Shown here piece after piece: positions 11,877 through 24,575 of a DNA stretch of 64,000 bases. This DNA comes from Parietaria judaica (taxonomy: Eukaryota; Streptophyta; Magnoliopsida; Rosales; Urticaceae), in contig OX940862.1 in the NCBI GenBank assembly GCA_954871525.1, positions 45,501,732-45,565,731 on the forward strand, written 5' to 3'. Each line of letters opens with the position of its first letter. Position 1 is the first letter of the stretch. A program made the translations under genes and the position numbers. The notes beneath the pieces are model-generated. The model did not search any database. It had not been told where the DNA came from and saw only the letters and a program-made list of their open reading frames with translations.

Positions 11877-12902
11877 ACCCTCATTCTCCATGAATCACAT
11901 CTTCACCATCTCCTACCCTTATTATGCTAAAATATCTCTAGATCTTAGCACCTTTATTCTCACCTTGCCCATACTCTGCACAAAACTCTCCACACCACAA
12001 AGAAAGTTGGAATTCTCTCTTCTTCTCATACCAATACTATGCTAAATTCTCTTTAGAATTCTAGCTAGAAGGAATTTATTAGATCCTATCCTTTTCCTGC
12101 TCCATTTTCCATAGAATTCGAGCAAGTAAGGGAGGTTCACACCCAAGGGAATTCGGCAATCATTAGCCTCCCTTTCACCACCAAAAAACCCTCCAATCTC
12201 CACCAAAAAACCGACTCCTCGCCACCTCAAAAGGAGGTTTCGGTCACACTAAAAAACTACTCTCCTAGGCCGACTTCTACTACACCATCCGGGTCAGATT
12301 TCGGCATCCGTTAAGCCGGGCGCTCCTCGCCACTAGCAAGGATATGAAATCCTTCCCAACTGCTGAGGCCAAGTTATCCTTAGCAACATCAAGGAACTCG
12401 CAATATCTCGCACACATCAACTAAGTGTTAGGAGCGACGGAACGTGCTACTTCCCCTCGCCAAAGGTATGCCCATAAACGTGGTGATCTTCACTCCTTGA
12501 AGCTCTCCCCCTTTACCACTTTTCCACGTGACAAGTTAGGCATCGCATCTCCGCTTACGTTAAGCTCTGCCCACATCCATAGCCAGTCCCCTAGACGGTT
12601 AAGACGGCTCATCTTCGGCTTGCCGGAGCTCTGTCCATGTATGGGTTATTCTTCAAGAATAGTTTTCCCCCGGCGCCTTCGTATCTTACCCAAAGTATCA
12701 TTTGAAACCTTCGTGGATAATTAGCGAATCTAGTGACCCTATCTCCACTAACCTTCATTTATCACCTAAAAGTGAACATTGTAATGGCTTGATCCACGAC
12801 GTAGGGTACATACGCGACCCGTAAGAAACAAACACCCTACGCCTTTCAGGGTTAAGGTTCGGGTCCACCCAAAGATGAACAAGTGCGGAAACGGTGTATC
12901 GA

Positions 12903-13265
12903 TGAGCCGGGAACCCTATTCCTATAACCGTTGTTGTACCTAGCCGACAACCGATGATGAACAAGGGGTACGCCAAGCCGGGAATCATATTCCAATCAAC
13001 GCTCCGGTACCGAGCCACGACCTCACGACGCACAAAACGTACGCCGAGCGAGGAATCTGATTCCCATCAACTCTCGCTTACCGAACCACCACCCATTGAC
13101 GAATCTAGCTTACACTAAGGCGAGAATCATATTCTCAGCAACGCTTGCGTACTTAGCTACCCCCAGACGACGGGTCTAGGATGTGTTAAGCCGGGAATCT
13201 TGTTCCTATCAACGTCCGCACACTTGGCCACTTCAAAGATCATGGCGTAACGGGTGGGGAATACT
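12903..13265 (+). repeat. 71-bp tandem repeat in Tat LTR
   Basis: The block AGCCGGGAATC-(A/T)-TATTCC-(T/A)-ATCAACG recurs at about 12905, 12976, 13046, 13117, 13188 and 13251, so the period is 71 bp with six degenerate copies. Each is followed by a (G/T)TAC...AGCCAC block. No open frame persists across copies. Confidence 0.75.
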
Positions 13266-13470
13266 ATTCCAATTAACTCCCTAGCGTTTAGCCTCTCTTC
13301 CAGGGAGAGGAGGAAGCGGGGATAGCAGCTAGGCACCGCAAAATCTTATTTCAGGTGCTGGAGCGGCGAAGACTCGAGGAATCTCTTAGTCACTGCCCAT
13401 CGCACGGTCACTGGGTCTAGCCTGGGATTGGACACGCGGCTGGGATTATTGTCGTCCCTAAAATGCGCAC

Positions 13471-14126
13471 TACATATTTTTCAGCATGTGTATGTGATTG
13501 GATGTTTTTCATTTTCGTGCCCAGCTACTATCCTAATTTTTTATTTTTATTACTAATAGGTTAGCCAATTTTTTTGAAGACAAAGGAGTATGTTAAAGTT
13601 GTTTTTAGAGGACAAAAAGATCGAGACGAGATCTGTAGAAAAATCACGACCGGACAATCATGCATATCACGCACACACAGCCTGACACAGCCCATCCACG
13701 AGCTCACTACCCATGCGTTGTCTAAGCAGCGTTGTGGCATCGATCGGGCGCTCTATAGGTTTCTAGCATGCTTCCCAGTTATGCACTAAGCATTGCCTAA
13801 CCTGGCCGCGTGCGCAGAACGCACGTGCGAGCTTCTCTAGGCGTCACACGGTTGTGGAAGCGAATTGGGGCGCTACGGCCCCGTCTTGCCGGGGCATGGC
13901 CGTGTGTTTTGAAACGCACGCAAGCTAGCCCGGGTCACAACGGTTCGGCGATTAATCCAAGTATTTTTTAAATCTTAAATAAATAAATTGTGCTTTTTAT
14001 TTATTTTTATATAAATTAAAATCTCATATGTATGACTTAATATTTTTATGAATAATAATAATTTTTAGAGAAAAATAATAAGAAAATTTAAGTTATGTAG
14101 TTACAATATTTTTATATGTTAAAGGT
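13471..14126. other. Gene-less spacer
   Basis: A GC-rich part (13620-13950) with many CG dinucleotides and short palindromes such as GCACGTGC gives way to A/T-rich sequence. I recognise no gene; it may be flank or a further LTR remnant. Confidence 0.4.
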
Positions 14127-14540
14127 GTTGGGTTGTCTAGCGAAGCTAGATCATAAAAGAGTCTCCGCTAACCATTAGAAATCGTGATGTTTGGGTTTAT
14201 CACGTGGATTGACCCTTAAAAAATTTACTAAGATCAAGTCCCATACCAATAACCTTTTTAACCCACACTGATTATGTTCCAAATGAGGATAAAATAATTT
14301 TTTTCATTTTAAAACATAATTTTTTTAATCTTTGAGCCTTGAGTATTAATAAATAATATGTTAGTTGAAAAATATCATGATCACGTACCTCAATCGTCTG
14401 ATGTTTCATGAATGCGTTCTTGACCTTCACAAAGTTTCTGATCTCCATTCTTGTAACTTTTTGGGATTTCTGTGAAGAAGAATCTTCCAGAAGTCGTCCG
14501 ATATATCCTCCGGGATTACGTCAGCGAATTCGCATGGAGG

Positions 14541-14588
<48 letters not shown>

Positions 14589-14596
14589 AGGGAGTG

Positions 14597-14637
<41 letters not shown>

Positions 14638-16930
14638 AGATTTTCTGAAATTTGAAGGTGTGATTTTAGAATTAGAGGCTATCTTATTTATAGGTAATGG
14701 CTTAACCACTTAGAGAAAATATCTCAACCAATATTGAGAGATTTACTCAACCTCTTGGAGATATTCACTCAAAGATTTGATTCAAAAAATAAATAAATAC
14801 AAAATAAATCCAAAACAAATCTTTTAACAAATTATCCTAAAGATTTAATAAATCAAGTCTTAAATATTTCAAGATTTAAACTAACAAAATTTGCATAATA
14901 TATATATATATATATATATTGAATTACATTATTTATTTCTCTCTTTAAATATTTCAGCTATAAATACCAATATTTAGTTTCTCAAATTTTCTATTTAAAT
15001 AATAGTGTTTTTTATAGCCCTAGACCGAAAACTGTTACTATCATAAATCTCAAACCCTCTGTCAAAATGACATATTAAAAAAAAAATAACTATACTAAAA
15101 TATAATTTCCTGCAACCCTAGGAAATTTTAATGAATAAATTAAATACTATTTTTACCGTTTTATTGGCTTTTCAAATTTTGGTACTTTTCCCACTATTTA
15201 GGGTAATCAGTAATTTGTGAAAACAATCACGAATCGAACATGATTGGAATATCCTATGTTCAAATATTATATTTGAATATAATTTTCAGTGTCCTCCTTG
15301 TGGAGCTACAAAGGGGACTAATGGACATGCATACTCGAGCTACGGAAAAAGTATAGGCTTTTACCAACCTCGATTACATTCCACTATAGCTCTCGGCTGA
15401 ACTCTTAAGTGTGTATTGATATTTATCTTCCTTACCACAGGGGTTCGTTGATACAATCGGATTTAACGGAATCTAGGTTTTCGTTTTATTATGATACTCA
15501 TGAAATGAGTGAAATTTACCTTTCTTCCCTTTTGATGACACCATCTTATTCTATTATTATTACAAACTATTCAATCAATGGATTATGAGGCTGATGAATA
15601 CTCTTAAGAAGATTCATCGTTTCCTTAATTATATTATTCCAGCAAAGTCCTCGAGAATCAACTCTATACGTTTTCTTCAAGAAAACAAAATGGTAAATTA
15701 GTTATAATTATGTTATATTTCTATGTCGCCTACAATCTTATTCCAAAGATTGTATTCTTTGTTACCCTTATATGGTTCAAATCTCTCACTCAACTACTAA
15801 TTTAAATTAGTATAATGTTAGCGGCTTGCAATTTAAATTGCTTTTATATCTGTCAGGATATTGAGCTTGATTATGTCAATCAATCTCCTAGACATTAAAA
15901 TTAGCCACCATGAGGAATCTCCGATCCAGGATTCCCGTAAAGTATTAATCCTTGTGATCAGTCCTTTAATAAGGTTGGAAACTAGTTCTCGGATTTAAAA
16001 AATTCTTAGTCTCCTACTTATGACTTTGTCATACAGCATTACTTTGAGCTATTGGAAATATCTTAATGTCATGGCATTCATGTTCTTCTGTTATATCCAG
16101 ATGACAAGAACTTATTATTCACTTGGTGAATTTATCAAGGATTATATTGGTATATATAATTATCACTGTTACATAGAGGTTCTTCTTAGTCCGCTTTTGC
16201 GCACTCAGAACTTCGAACAGCATAGGTAATAAGTTACAATAATATTATCATGTCGTTTTAATAATTATATCAATTCGATTTATAATTACTTTTTTATACA
16301 TCGAACTCAGAATACAACAATTAAGCTGAGTTAGTGAGATTCTAAATGAAGGTCTCAATAACATTCACGCTTCTGCTTTCATTTTTTTAAACCTTAGGAT
16401 TTTATGATTTGAAAATTTACATTAATCTGACACGGATTGAATTATACCATAAATTTATCTCCAAATCTTAATTATACGAGTTATAGTTTGGAAAAAATTC
16501 CTAAAGATAATTCTAGTCAATTCTTAACATTCAGAAAGTCAATTGACATTTTTCTGTCATCGCTCGTTCGAGGATATAGGCTATGGACAAGAGAATCTGG
16601 ATAGATAGCATAGTAACCAGAGAGCAAATGATTCAAACATTTCTTTTCTCCCATATTTCTAGGGAATAACCCTCGATTACTACTCTGGCTATCAACGCAT
16701 TACCCTTCCGTCTTTTCCACTCTTTTTTATATAGTACTTACAGAGACCTTCATTCTGCTAACTAAGTACATCGGCTCTAGATGTTGACTATAGTCAACTA
16801 TTGTTTTTATTCTTCCTGCTTTTATTCATAACTAGACCTCTTCAATAATATATGAAGTTCAACATGTTTCTTTATCCAAACAAAGACATTGAATTAGTCG
16901 ATGCTCGTAGTCCAGGATGACCTTACACAG
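14127..16930 (-). repeat. 3' LTR-like region of the gutted copia element
   Basis: It is similar in order to 19981-23285 but longer. The inner edge is uncertain; a purine-rich TAGTGGGAGCTG on the minus strand near 16940 may be the polypurine tract. An inverted TATA (CTTATTTATAGG at about 14682-14693) corresponds to the one at 21728-21739 in the solo copy. Confidence 0.45.
14540..14632 (+). repeat. (GA)n microsatellite
   Basis: Two long GA runs separated by GGGGAGGGAGTGGGGA lie within the LTR. The reading frames over it are Arg-Glu or Ser-Leu runs and are not genes. Confidence 0.95.
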
Positions 16931-17507
16931 CTCCCACTATGCTTGAGCATCCTAATTATTTTTAATTATGAATGTAATTTCATATCTGGACATATTTTTA
17001 AGATTTAACATCAACTAGATGCTTATGGGATTTTAAACGTACAAATCATTTCATTTTTAATATATAGATATTTATACTTTCGTTATTTATCTATTTAACA
17101 TCAAATATTACTTGGAGTTTTTTATTATCTTTCTGGCTAATCGTTGATGTATCATAATGGAAAATACTTGTCACGCAATAATAAATTCGAAAAATGAATA
17201 TCTTTATTGATGCATCAAGATTTGTGGAATAGACAATAGCGTTGAAATATACTCGTTGTATCCATTATTCTAGAATTTAAATGAATGAAATGAACATAAC
17301 CAAAAATAAAAAAACATAACAAATTTTGAAACTTAAAACAACAATTAAACTTAAAACATTTCTCGACTCCGAGCCACCCAGGTCCTAGCCTTCCAGAATC
17401 ACACCTTAGAAGCTGCTACAGAAATAAAGAAAATTTATACATATCGTAGTTTTCTCGTGGAGTCCAAGATTAACAAATAGATGTCACGAAAGCCCTCTAT
17501 TAGAAAA

Positions 17508-18375
17508 TTATATGTAAGTTAGAAACATATTAGGTGAGACACTCACCGGTTTATTCTTTCTTGACGTGAGCTTGGGATAATGAATTTTCCAATGTCCTGT
17601 CTCCTTGCAATGGAAGCATTTTCCACGGCGGACTTCAGCTGCCTCCGGATTCTTTAGTTTCTGAGAGAAGTCCTTTATCCTGCTACGCCCTTGGTGCACC
17701 TTCTTTTTCTTCTATTGGTTTCTTGACAAAGAAGGCCCTTTATGAAACACAAGATGTGCTTCGGGTTTCTTTGTAACACTCGACATGCTCTTAAAGGTTT
17801 GTAAGTCATTAATTAGTTGAGTGACTGCGTAATTCAACTTATTCATAATGCAGTTACTTAAGAATTGAACGATATTCGAGGAAAGAGAGTTCAAAATTAC
17901 ACTCACTTGTGACTTGTCATCCACCTTAGCATTAGCACCATGCAGTTCAGCTTCATTGAAGTAATTCATCATGTCCATCACGTGATCACAGACTCTAGTC
18001 CCGTGTTTCATTATGGAGTTCATGTACAGACATTTTTTTATCACGATGAGCCTGCTCATACTGTGTCCTATACATCGTTGGGAGAAGCTCAATCATCTCG
18101 TTTCCAGTATTAAGGGTTTCCACCTTGACCCTCAACGTATCGCTTGTGCTGGCTACAATATCGCTCATTGGGCGATTGCTGGCTTGGATCCATCTTTCAT
18201 AGGATTCCTTTGCCTTCCTCGCACTAAAGGGAACGTGAATCGCATGACAATCATCAACGAGAACGTAACGAATGTTCTCGCTGATCAAGACAATTTTGAT
18301 GTTAGCTTTAAACTTCGGAAAGTTCCTCCCGTCCAGGGTGTTGCTCGACAACCACGACATGATATGGTGCGACAT
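17508..18375 (-). pseudogene. Ty1/copia gag
   Basis: The frame begins MSHHIMSWLSSNTLDGRNFP, typical of copia Gag, and continues with FKANIKIVLISENIRYVL and a helical region ending in SEQ-like TQYEQAHRDKKMSV. A frameshift near 18000-18090 moves to the frame with MKHGTRVCDHVMDMMNYF and VILNSLSSNIVQFLSN (UBN2-type Gag region), and a stop near 17706 precedes the zinc knuckle. The knuckle reads CFHCKETGHWKIHYPK: the last Cys of CX2CX4HX4C is Tyr, so zinc binding would be lost. It lies between leader and LTR with no pol following. The assignment to copia Gag is firm. Confidence 0.82.
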
Positions 18376-18960
18376 AGCTAATTGACATGAATGAAAATTT
18401 TAATAAAACTTATATAGAATAATATTTTAGACTTTAGACTTAGAAAATTTTGCAAGGTTTCAAGGATAAACATAGAAAAAAATCTCATTACTATTTCAAG
18501 GTAATTTAGAAACCGACACGTTGTTGCTGCTCCTAAAGCACACTAACCACGTTTATAGCTAAAATGAATTTAGTCTCAACTCAATTAATTCACTGTAATC
18601 AAAACTGAGTTCCTTGTTCATTAATTACCTACTATAGAACGGTCATGCAAAAAGTTCAATCATCACATGCAAGCATAACCCACCGTTTTATGTTCATAGA
18701 CTTAACTTGGGCAGTCACCGCCCTTAGGGAGCCATATTCAACTGAAACATGGCTGTTGAAACTCATCTGGTCACCTTATCTATAACCATACCAGACGTTG
18801 ACTTATCTATAACTATATCTGTCCAACATGATGTGTTATGCAGCATATGTCGTTGTACCGACAACAAATGGAGAGATTTTACGCTAACTCTTGCTATTTT
18901 GAATATACTTGTTTTAATCATCTAAGATAATCATTGTTAGATAATCATGCTACCCGGGGA

Positions 18961-19737
18961 AGCAAAAATCACGAATTCAAGGTGGAGGAAAAGAGAGATA
19001 AAACTCAAACCCTTAAAAGTTATCTATGAGGTATTATTTTACCATAATTCTATTTCTCTATTGTACAAACTACGCCCCACAAGTTAATGTTTAATTTTTA
19101 AATGGCAAAAAACTATCAAAAATCAGAATTTTTATGTTTTCAAGTAAAAAAATGCTACTTTCAAAGGTTATTTAAAAAGTTGGAACTTTATAAAGTTTTA
19201 TTTTTATTTTTCAAATATAAAACCCAAATTAAAAAAAATCCGGGTTTTCATGATTTATTTATCAAGTAACGGTTTTTATAACAATTAAAAATTGCTCATG
19301 AATTAAGAAATTTTTTAAAGTTTTATAATTAGTGCGTAATTATTATTTTCAAAATAATATATTTAATTTCTCATTTATCATGTGACTTGATTTTATTTAA
19401 TTATTTTTGGATTTATTTTCGGAATTAAAAACTAATTCAACATGCTTTTATTTTACAAAATGCGCCAATGAAACTCCAAAAGTCCAATAAAATCATAAAA
19501 AAGTGATCTCTGATTTATTTAAATCATTTACATATATCCTCGATTACATTCGAATTATTTTAAGCTTATTCTACAAGAATTTTCAAAACTATTTTTACGA
19601 GACCTAGTTAAAGGAAATTTGCAGTCCTTGGAAGGACGGAGGGGAGACTAACATCTCTGACAACCCGGACCCTCACCAAATAACACAAGTTACCTTAGAG
19701 TTTCTAAAGAAAATTTTTATGCGTAATAAAATTACCT
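18961..19737 (+). other. Gene-less A/T-rich stretch before Tat polypurine tract
   Basis: No coding sequence is visible. By position it is likely the 3' internal end of the Tat-type element whose polypurine tract follows. Confidence 0.4.
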
Positions 19738-19751
19738 AAGAAACTGGGGGG
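19738..19751 (+). promoter_or_regulatory. Polypurine tract of second Tat-type element
   Basis: AAGAAACTGGGGGG is identical to 5270-5283 and precedes LTR sequence that recurs at 24983. Confidence 0.75.
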
Positions 19752-20055
19752 TTAAAGTTATGTGCATTTTCTGGAACATATAAAAATTTGGCCCTATTGG
19801 CAAAAGTCAAAGCGCATCAGCAAAGTCAAAGAGAAAAGGCCCAGGACCCAACGCATTTGGCGAGGCTCGGAGCGCTAAAGACCATGAAGACAAAGTCATT
19901 GACCGGAAAGGTACCTCTTTGCGAGGTACCTCACCCTAGCTAACCACCTTCCCATGACGAGCATCCTGGCGAGCTCCCTCTGTTGGTTATCCAATCTGAG
20001 CTAACCGGTCTAGAGTGATAGAGACTGGATAACAAAAATTACGTCTGCGGAATAA

Positions 20056-21195
20056 GGGTTACTTGCGGCAAAAATACCCAACCTTTCGTCCAATTCTCTG
20101 CTGTGTATACAACCTCCGTAAATAGCGGCAAAAGTACTCAAACTTAGCATTTGGGAGTTGACCGAGAATATCTATCTACGTGGCATGCCACATGACAGTC
20201 TTTTCCACGTGGCATGCCACATGACACTTGACTGCCACGTGGCAAACCACGTAATTATTATTTTATTGAATAATTTTTAAAAAATTATTTTATTTTTTAA
20301 ACAGAATTATTTTTTTATTTTAATAATTTTTTTCAATAATAACAAATAATGAATATTTAATATAAATATTCATTATTGGTTATAATTTATTTTTTAAAAA
20401 AGTGGTTTGAACGAAGTAATTTTCACCGCTCACGCTTCACTGGAACTCTGTTTCCGGTCCGGTTCACGCGTCAAATAAAATTGTTTAATATGTTTTTTAA
20501 TAATAACTAATAAACACATACATAATGTTTAAATACAAGACATAATTAAATACACACCACTTATTCAAAAACAAAAAATTGTAGTCATATTTATATTTAA
20601 TGAAAAATTATTTTTATTTGTTTGCATGATATTTTTTTGTGTTTGCATTTTCGAATAATAATAATAATTTTAAAAATATTTTTTTTATTAATATATTATT
20701 CTTTTTTTTAAAAAAATTCGTTAAATAATCATATGATTATTATTGTTTATTATTATGAAACATATTAAGTGATTTTGTTTCACCCGTGAACCGGATCAGA
20801 GGCGGAGCTTGAGTGAACCGTGAAACGGGATTTTTTTCTTTATTTATTTTGTTTGATCCACTTTTCTAAAATTCATAATTATATTTAAATAATCATTATT
20901 GGTTTTTATGAAAAAATATTTTTATTTTTTAAAAATATATATTTTTTTAAAAATAATTAAAAAAATATTATTTTTTAGAAAAGATATTTAATAAAATAAT
21001 AATTATGTGGCATGCCACGTGGTGGCCAAGTGCCATGCGGTGTGCCACGTGGCAAAGGCTGATTTCCACATAGATAAATTTTCTCAGTGAACTCCCAAAT
21101 GCTAAATTTTCTCATCAGTGAACTCTCATTTATGGAGGTTGTATACACAGTAGAGAATTTGACCAAAGGTTGGGTACTTTTGCCAAAATTAACCC
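20056..21195. mobile_element. Long-TIR Mutator-like non-autonomous element
   Basis: The left end GGGTTACTTGCGGCAAAAAT and the right end (reverse complement GGGTTAATTTTGGCAAAAGT) begin terminal inverted repeats of at least 130 bp that share CCCAACCTTT, CTGTGTATACAACCTCC and TTAGCATTTGGGAGTT. Flanks are the 9-mers GCGGAATAA (20047-20055) and GCAAAATAA (21196-21204), a 7/9 TSD of the Mutator size. The 1140-bp element has no transposase frame. Inner parts are also palindromic (CCACGTGGCATGCCAC; GGTTCACGC near 20460 against GTGAACC near 20790), so it can fold back over most of its length. Confidence 0.85.
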
Positions 21196-21727
21196 GCAAA
21201 ATAATTAACATTATTTAATTACGTGAACGCATAGAATAAACTCTGTTCTATATGGGTTGAACCTGAAATTGTGTCCCGTACCACTATTCTCATTATTCAA
21301 TCTGCTTTACGAAATCTAATGATTAATTAACTTGTTCTAGTCTTGTTTTTCTATTTTATCAAACAAATAATTAATTCTATCTTAATATGATTTCGATTTA
21401 GGGTTTGAACACATAGATAATAATCTAACCAATACATAAATGTGTACCTTAATTGCGTTGTTCCCGCTGCGTTTTCCGATTCTGAAACAGCTTCCTGCGA
21501 TTTTTTGTCAGTTGATTGCTCCCAGTAGCCTTCATATGTATGTTCCTTAGTTAGATCGCCAGGATGTTTGGGCTTCAAGGATGATTACTAAATCCTTAAG
21601 CTTTGACCGGGATCAAATTCTCTCTGGCACCGATAGCAAAACCGCAGAGAGAAAGAGGAGAGAGAAATTGAAATTTATATGTTCGTGATTTCTGAAGTTT
21701 ATTAAGATTGTTGACTTAAGGTTAAGC

Positions 21728-21739
21728 CTATTTATAGGC
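21728..21739 (-). promoter_or_regulatory. TATA box of solo copia LTR
   Basis: GCCTATAAATAGG on the minus strand sits upstream of a C/T-rich leader-like run. Confidence 0.45.
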
Positions 21740-23685
21740 CTCAACCAAATCTTAGCTAACTCGAGATATTTACTCATTATCTTTATAAAATAATGATAAT
21801 ATGAAATTGTATTAAATCTTTTCAAGAAAGATTTAAATCTAAAGATAAGATAAAAAATCTTTTTCTGGAATCAAATCTTCCAAGATTTATACCTCCCTAT
21901 TTTTGAATTAATATATAAAAATACATATTATTTTAATTTTGAACATCGAATTTAGGGTTTAAATCTAATAAAATATAAATCTTTTTAATTATAAAATTCG
22001 CAGCCCCTAAACAGACCATAATCCGGGTGTCCCCTGATTACCGTTTTGGCCATAACTTCTCTCTGTACATCAGAGTGATGCGATTCAAAATGTTAAATTA
22101 TTAGAATTTAATTTCCCACAATACTCTGAATTCCCATGGGTCAAATTCTTATTTATCAATTTTCACTTCCCGGACTGTACCGAAATTTTGGTACTTTTGC
22201 CACTTAAGATAAATAGACATTTCTTGACCTAAGTCTCGAATTTCGTCTAATTTGATCCATCCCATGTTCAACAAATGAATATTTAATGCGACTTCAGTCT
22301 TATGGAGTTACAAATGGGACTAATGTACATATCATTCAAGCTTAGGTGAAATGAAAATGCTTAACCAAACTTCGGTTACATTCCACGATAGCCCGAAGTT
22401 GAATACATTCTTGAATAATAATATTAATATACTACTAACACAGGAGTCCATCGATACAATCAGATTCAGGCTATATCAGTTTTCTTATTATTATAATTCT
22501 CATTACAGGGTACTAGATGTCGTCCTTGATGACACCTTCTTTATTCCATGAATCTTACAAACTACTCATCCTTAGGTTTATTAAGTCAATAGATTGTACA
22601 TGAGTACTTGTTTGTTTCCTATGAAAAATAATAAAGAAATCATAAACTTTTTATCCATACCCACATTCATGCAACTTATCCCGTTCAACCTTCTGATCCC
22701 AAAATGAAAGTGAATTAGAATACCAATGTATTCCGTAACGATCAAATCAAAGACCATGTGAGTTGAAAAGTATACGTCCATGTTGCTCAGGACATCAACT
22801 GATTCCATCTGATCATCTTTGTGACTTAATTTAACTTTCATCAGTGACAATCTTACTTGATGATTTCGGGTGTTAAGTCTTTCCATACAATTAAGAGATG
22901 CTCCAATACCTAGTGACTCTCAAAGGTGCGGGACCAGCACCTGATCCGGTAAAAGATCATCACTTATAGTGATTTGGGTTCACTAATGGTTTTTACCAAT
23001 CTGAAGTTCCTACTATCTAATCTACCCATGGATACCTTTAACCTCTTAATAACTTATGCAAGTCAAACCTCGTTACACAAAGACTCTTGTGCGATTATGT
23101 TGCATAATAGTAAAATGTTTATAGAACTTTGGGATGAAACATTTACTTTACAATATCTTATAATAAGACTATATAAGCGGATCATAAATAAGTGGTATCT
23201 ATCTTTAAAATGAAAGACAACCATAATCTCAGTGAAATGGGATTAACATCTAAATAAAGGGCATATTAAAAAAATACATCCAACACCCTCGACAAGCCTC
23301 CTGGCGATGTACCTTGCCCTGACAAACCACCTTGCCCTGATGAGCCCCCTGACGTGGTCTCCCAACGAGCCTTCTTGCGACGTACCCTGGCGACGTACCT
23401 CGCCCTGGCGAACCACCTCGCTCTGACAAGCCACCTTGCCCTTGCGAGCCACCTCGCCAAGGCATGACATAGGGTAACTCAAAATTATTCAACACGATGA
23501 GGAGATCCGAGCTTACGAAGACCCTCAGGAAGTCCCTTAGATTCTCGCGGACACGCGGAAGACACCACAGCCGAGCTATGGAGTACCGATAAGCCCCTCA
23601 CCATGGCAAGGACTCGCGGCAAGGCCCCCTGGCAAGAAGAAATTCGCAGGCTCATCCCTATGAAATTGAAGGGAATTGGTTTTTC

Positions 23686-23697
23686 TATAAATAGGAT
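23686..23697 (+). promoter_or_regulatory. TATA box of Tat-type LTR
   Basis: CTATAAATAGGA is conserved in sequence and context at 25226-25237 in the sister LTR. Confidence 0.55.
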
Positions 23698-24575
23698 GCT
23701 TGCCCTCCTCATTTGAACACACTGTCTCACTGCGGCCCCTGAAGCTTCTTTCTCTTCTTTCTTTCTCTAGAAATTAGCCATTTCCATTGGGGTTCTCTGG
23801 CCCGGCCTAGCTGTCCATGGAGCTCACCACGAAAGTGGTTTGACAGGTCGACGAAGACCACCTCACCTGTCAATGCCCTCACCACAATGATCTCTCCAAC
23901 ACTTGTGGCATCTACTACGACACCCTCGCCAGGGAAGTGTTTTGACAGGTCGACGAAGACCTCCCTCGCCGGTCAAGGCTGTCGCCACAAAGAGCTCGAC
24001 AACACCCGCACCCTCTACTCTGGTACCCTTGTTGGTAATATCCTAACCATTCAGCGAAAGGTTACCGCGTGCAGCTAACATCAGCACTTTCATCGAGTCA
24101 AACCACATCGTCAGTCACCCGCCATTAACTAACCTGAACTACGTGGGACATGATTCTCTTAAATAGAGATACGTAAATATCCTCGTCCAGCCATAAACGA
24201 CGAGGAATGGGCCTGATCTACCTTGTTTTACAGGTCTTCCCTCGCCCTAGGAGCTCGCCAAGGAAGGGAACCCATAAAGAATCAATAAGAACACCTCAGA
24301 TCTTTGCCAAGACAAGAGTTCGCCTAAAAAAGGAGCATCACCAAGACAAGGACTTCACCTAGATGATGAGTTCGCCAAGAAAGGAAGTTCGCTAAGGATA
24401 GCCAAAAATATCATGGGGGCTCACCCTAGATGAAGGACTCGCCTCCACCTTTGACGATCATCAGTCAACCCGCGTTGACTCAGAATTTAATTATCCACGC
24501 GTTCACCGGGTCTATCTTGGGGCCAGAACCTTGGATCTAACTCTAAATTAAACTCATTTTTACGGATTAATAATA

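Larger units (their letters stand above)
5284..13470 (+). repeat. Tat-type 3' LTR, split by a nested chromovirus
   Basis: The LTR begins just after the polypurine tract (TG at 5288 is a possible first base) and resumes at 11309 after the 5.5-kb insertion at 5822-11308. The same minisatellite motif (GCCACCA...GGCTGAAGCACTT) lies on both sides of the insertion, which proves continuity. Without the insert the LTR would be about 2.7 kb. It holds a TATA box (11867-11876) and a 71-bp tandem repeat. The 3' edge is uncertain: a CACTGGGTCTAGCCTGGG block near 13410 resembles the terminal part of the related LTRs at 24.5 and 26.2 kb. Confidence 0.55.
14127..18960 (-). mobile_element. Gutted Ty1/copia element
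   Basis: On the minus strand this shows a 5' leader (18380-18960), gag (17508-18375), then almost no pol, then LTR-like sequence down to a terminal CAACCCAACA (minus) at 14127. The LTR part shares blocks with the solo LTR at 19981-23285: GGAGCTACAAAGGGGACTAATG (here near 15302) has the same order and neighbours there, and the minus-strand TATA region is similar. The leader matches 54780-55250 in the opposite orientation, including CTAAGGGCGGTGACTGC. I found no 5' LTR, so it is truncated on that side and lacks protease, integrase and RT. Confidence 0.6.
19981..23285 (-). mobile_element. Solo Ty1/copia LTR, with nested MULE
   Basis: The ends are TGTTGG and CCAACA, and the flanking 5-bp CCCTC is at 19976-19980 and 23286-23290. 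No internal region is present, so this is a solo LTR left by LTR-LTR recombination. Removing the nested MULE leaves about 2.15 kb. Orientation is minus from the TATA (21728-21739) and from the match of its start to the plus-strand relic at 52348. The chance frames at 21351-21578 and 22581-22886 are LTR sequence; the latter is matched by 53144-53326. Confidence 0.82.
19752..24575 (+). repeat. Tat-type LTR, split by a solo copia LTR
   Basis: The left part (19752-19980) matches 24983-25150, with TATGTGCATTTT and GGCAAAAGTCAAAG shared. The right part (23286-24575) matches 25130-26235: CTATAAATAGGA TATA, the GGTCGACGAAG repeats, GCAGGTCTTCCCTCGCC-type block, GACGATCATCAGTCAACC and GTTCACCGGGTC. 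The insert at 19981-23285 has its own TSD. Ungapped length is about 1.5 kb. Confidence 0.7.

Noticed and set aside
14408..14713. 101-codon frame with Arg-Glu runs and its Ser-Leu complement
   Set aside because: Generated by the (GA)n microsatellite.
22581..22886. 101-codon minus frame similar to the plus frame at 53144-53326
   Set aside because: The similarity is between copies of a copia LTR, upstream of its TATA, so it is non-coding.
23243..23495. Three overlapping minus-strand frames rich in Arg, Gly and Ala
   Set aside because: They lie in CTCGCC-type LTR repeats that are matched in the sister LTR without frame conservation.
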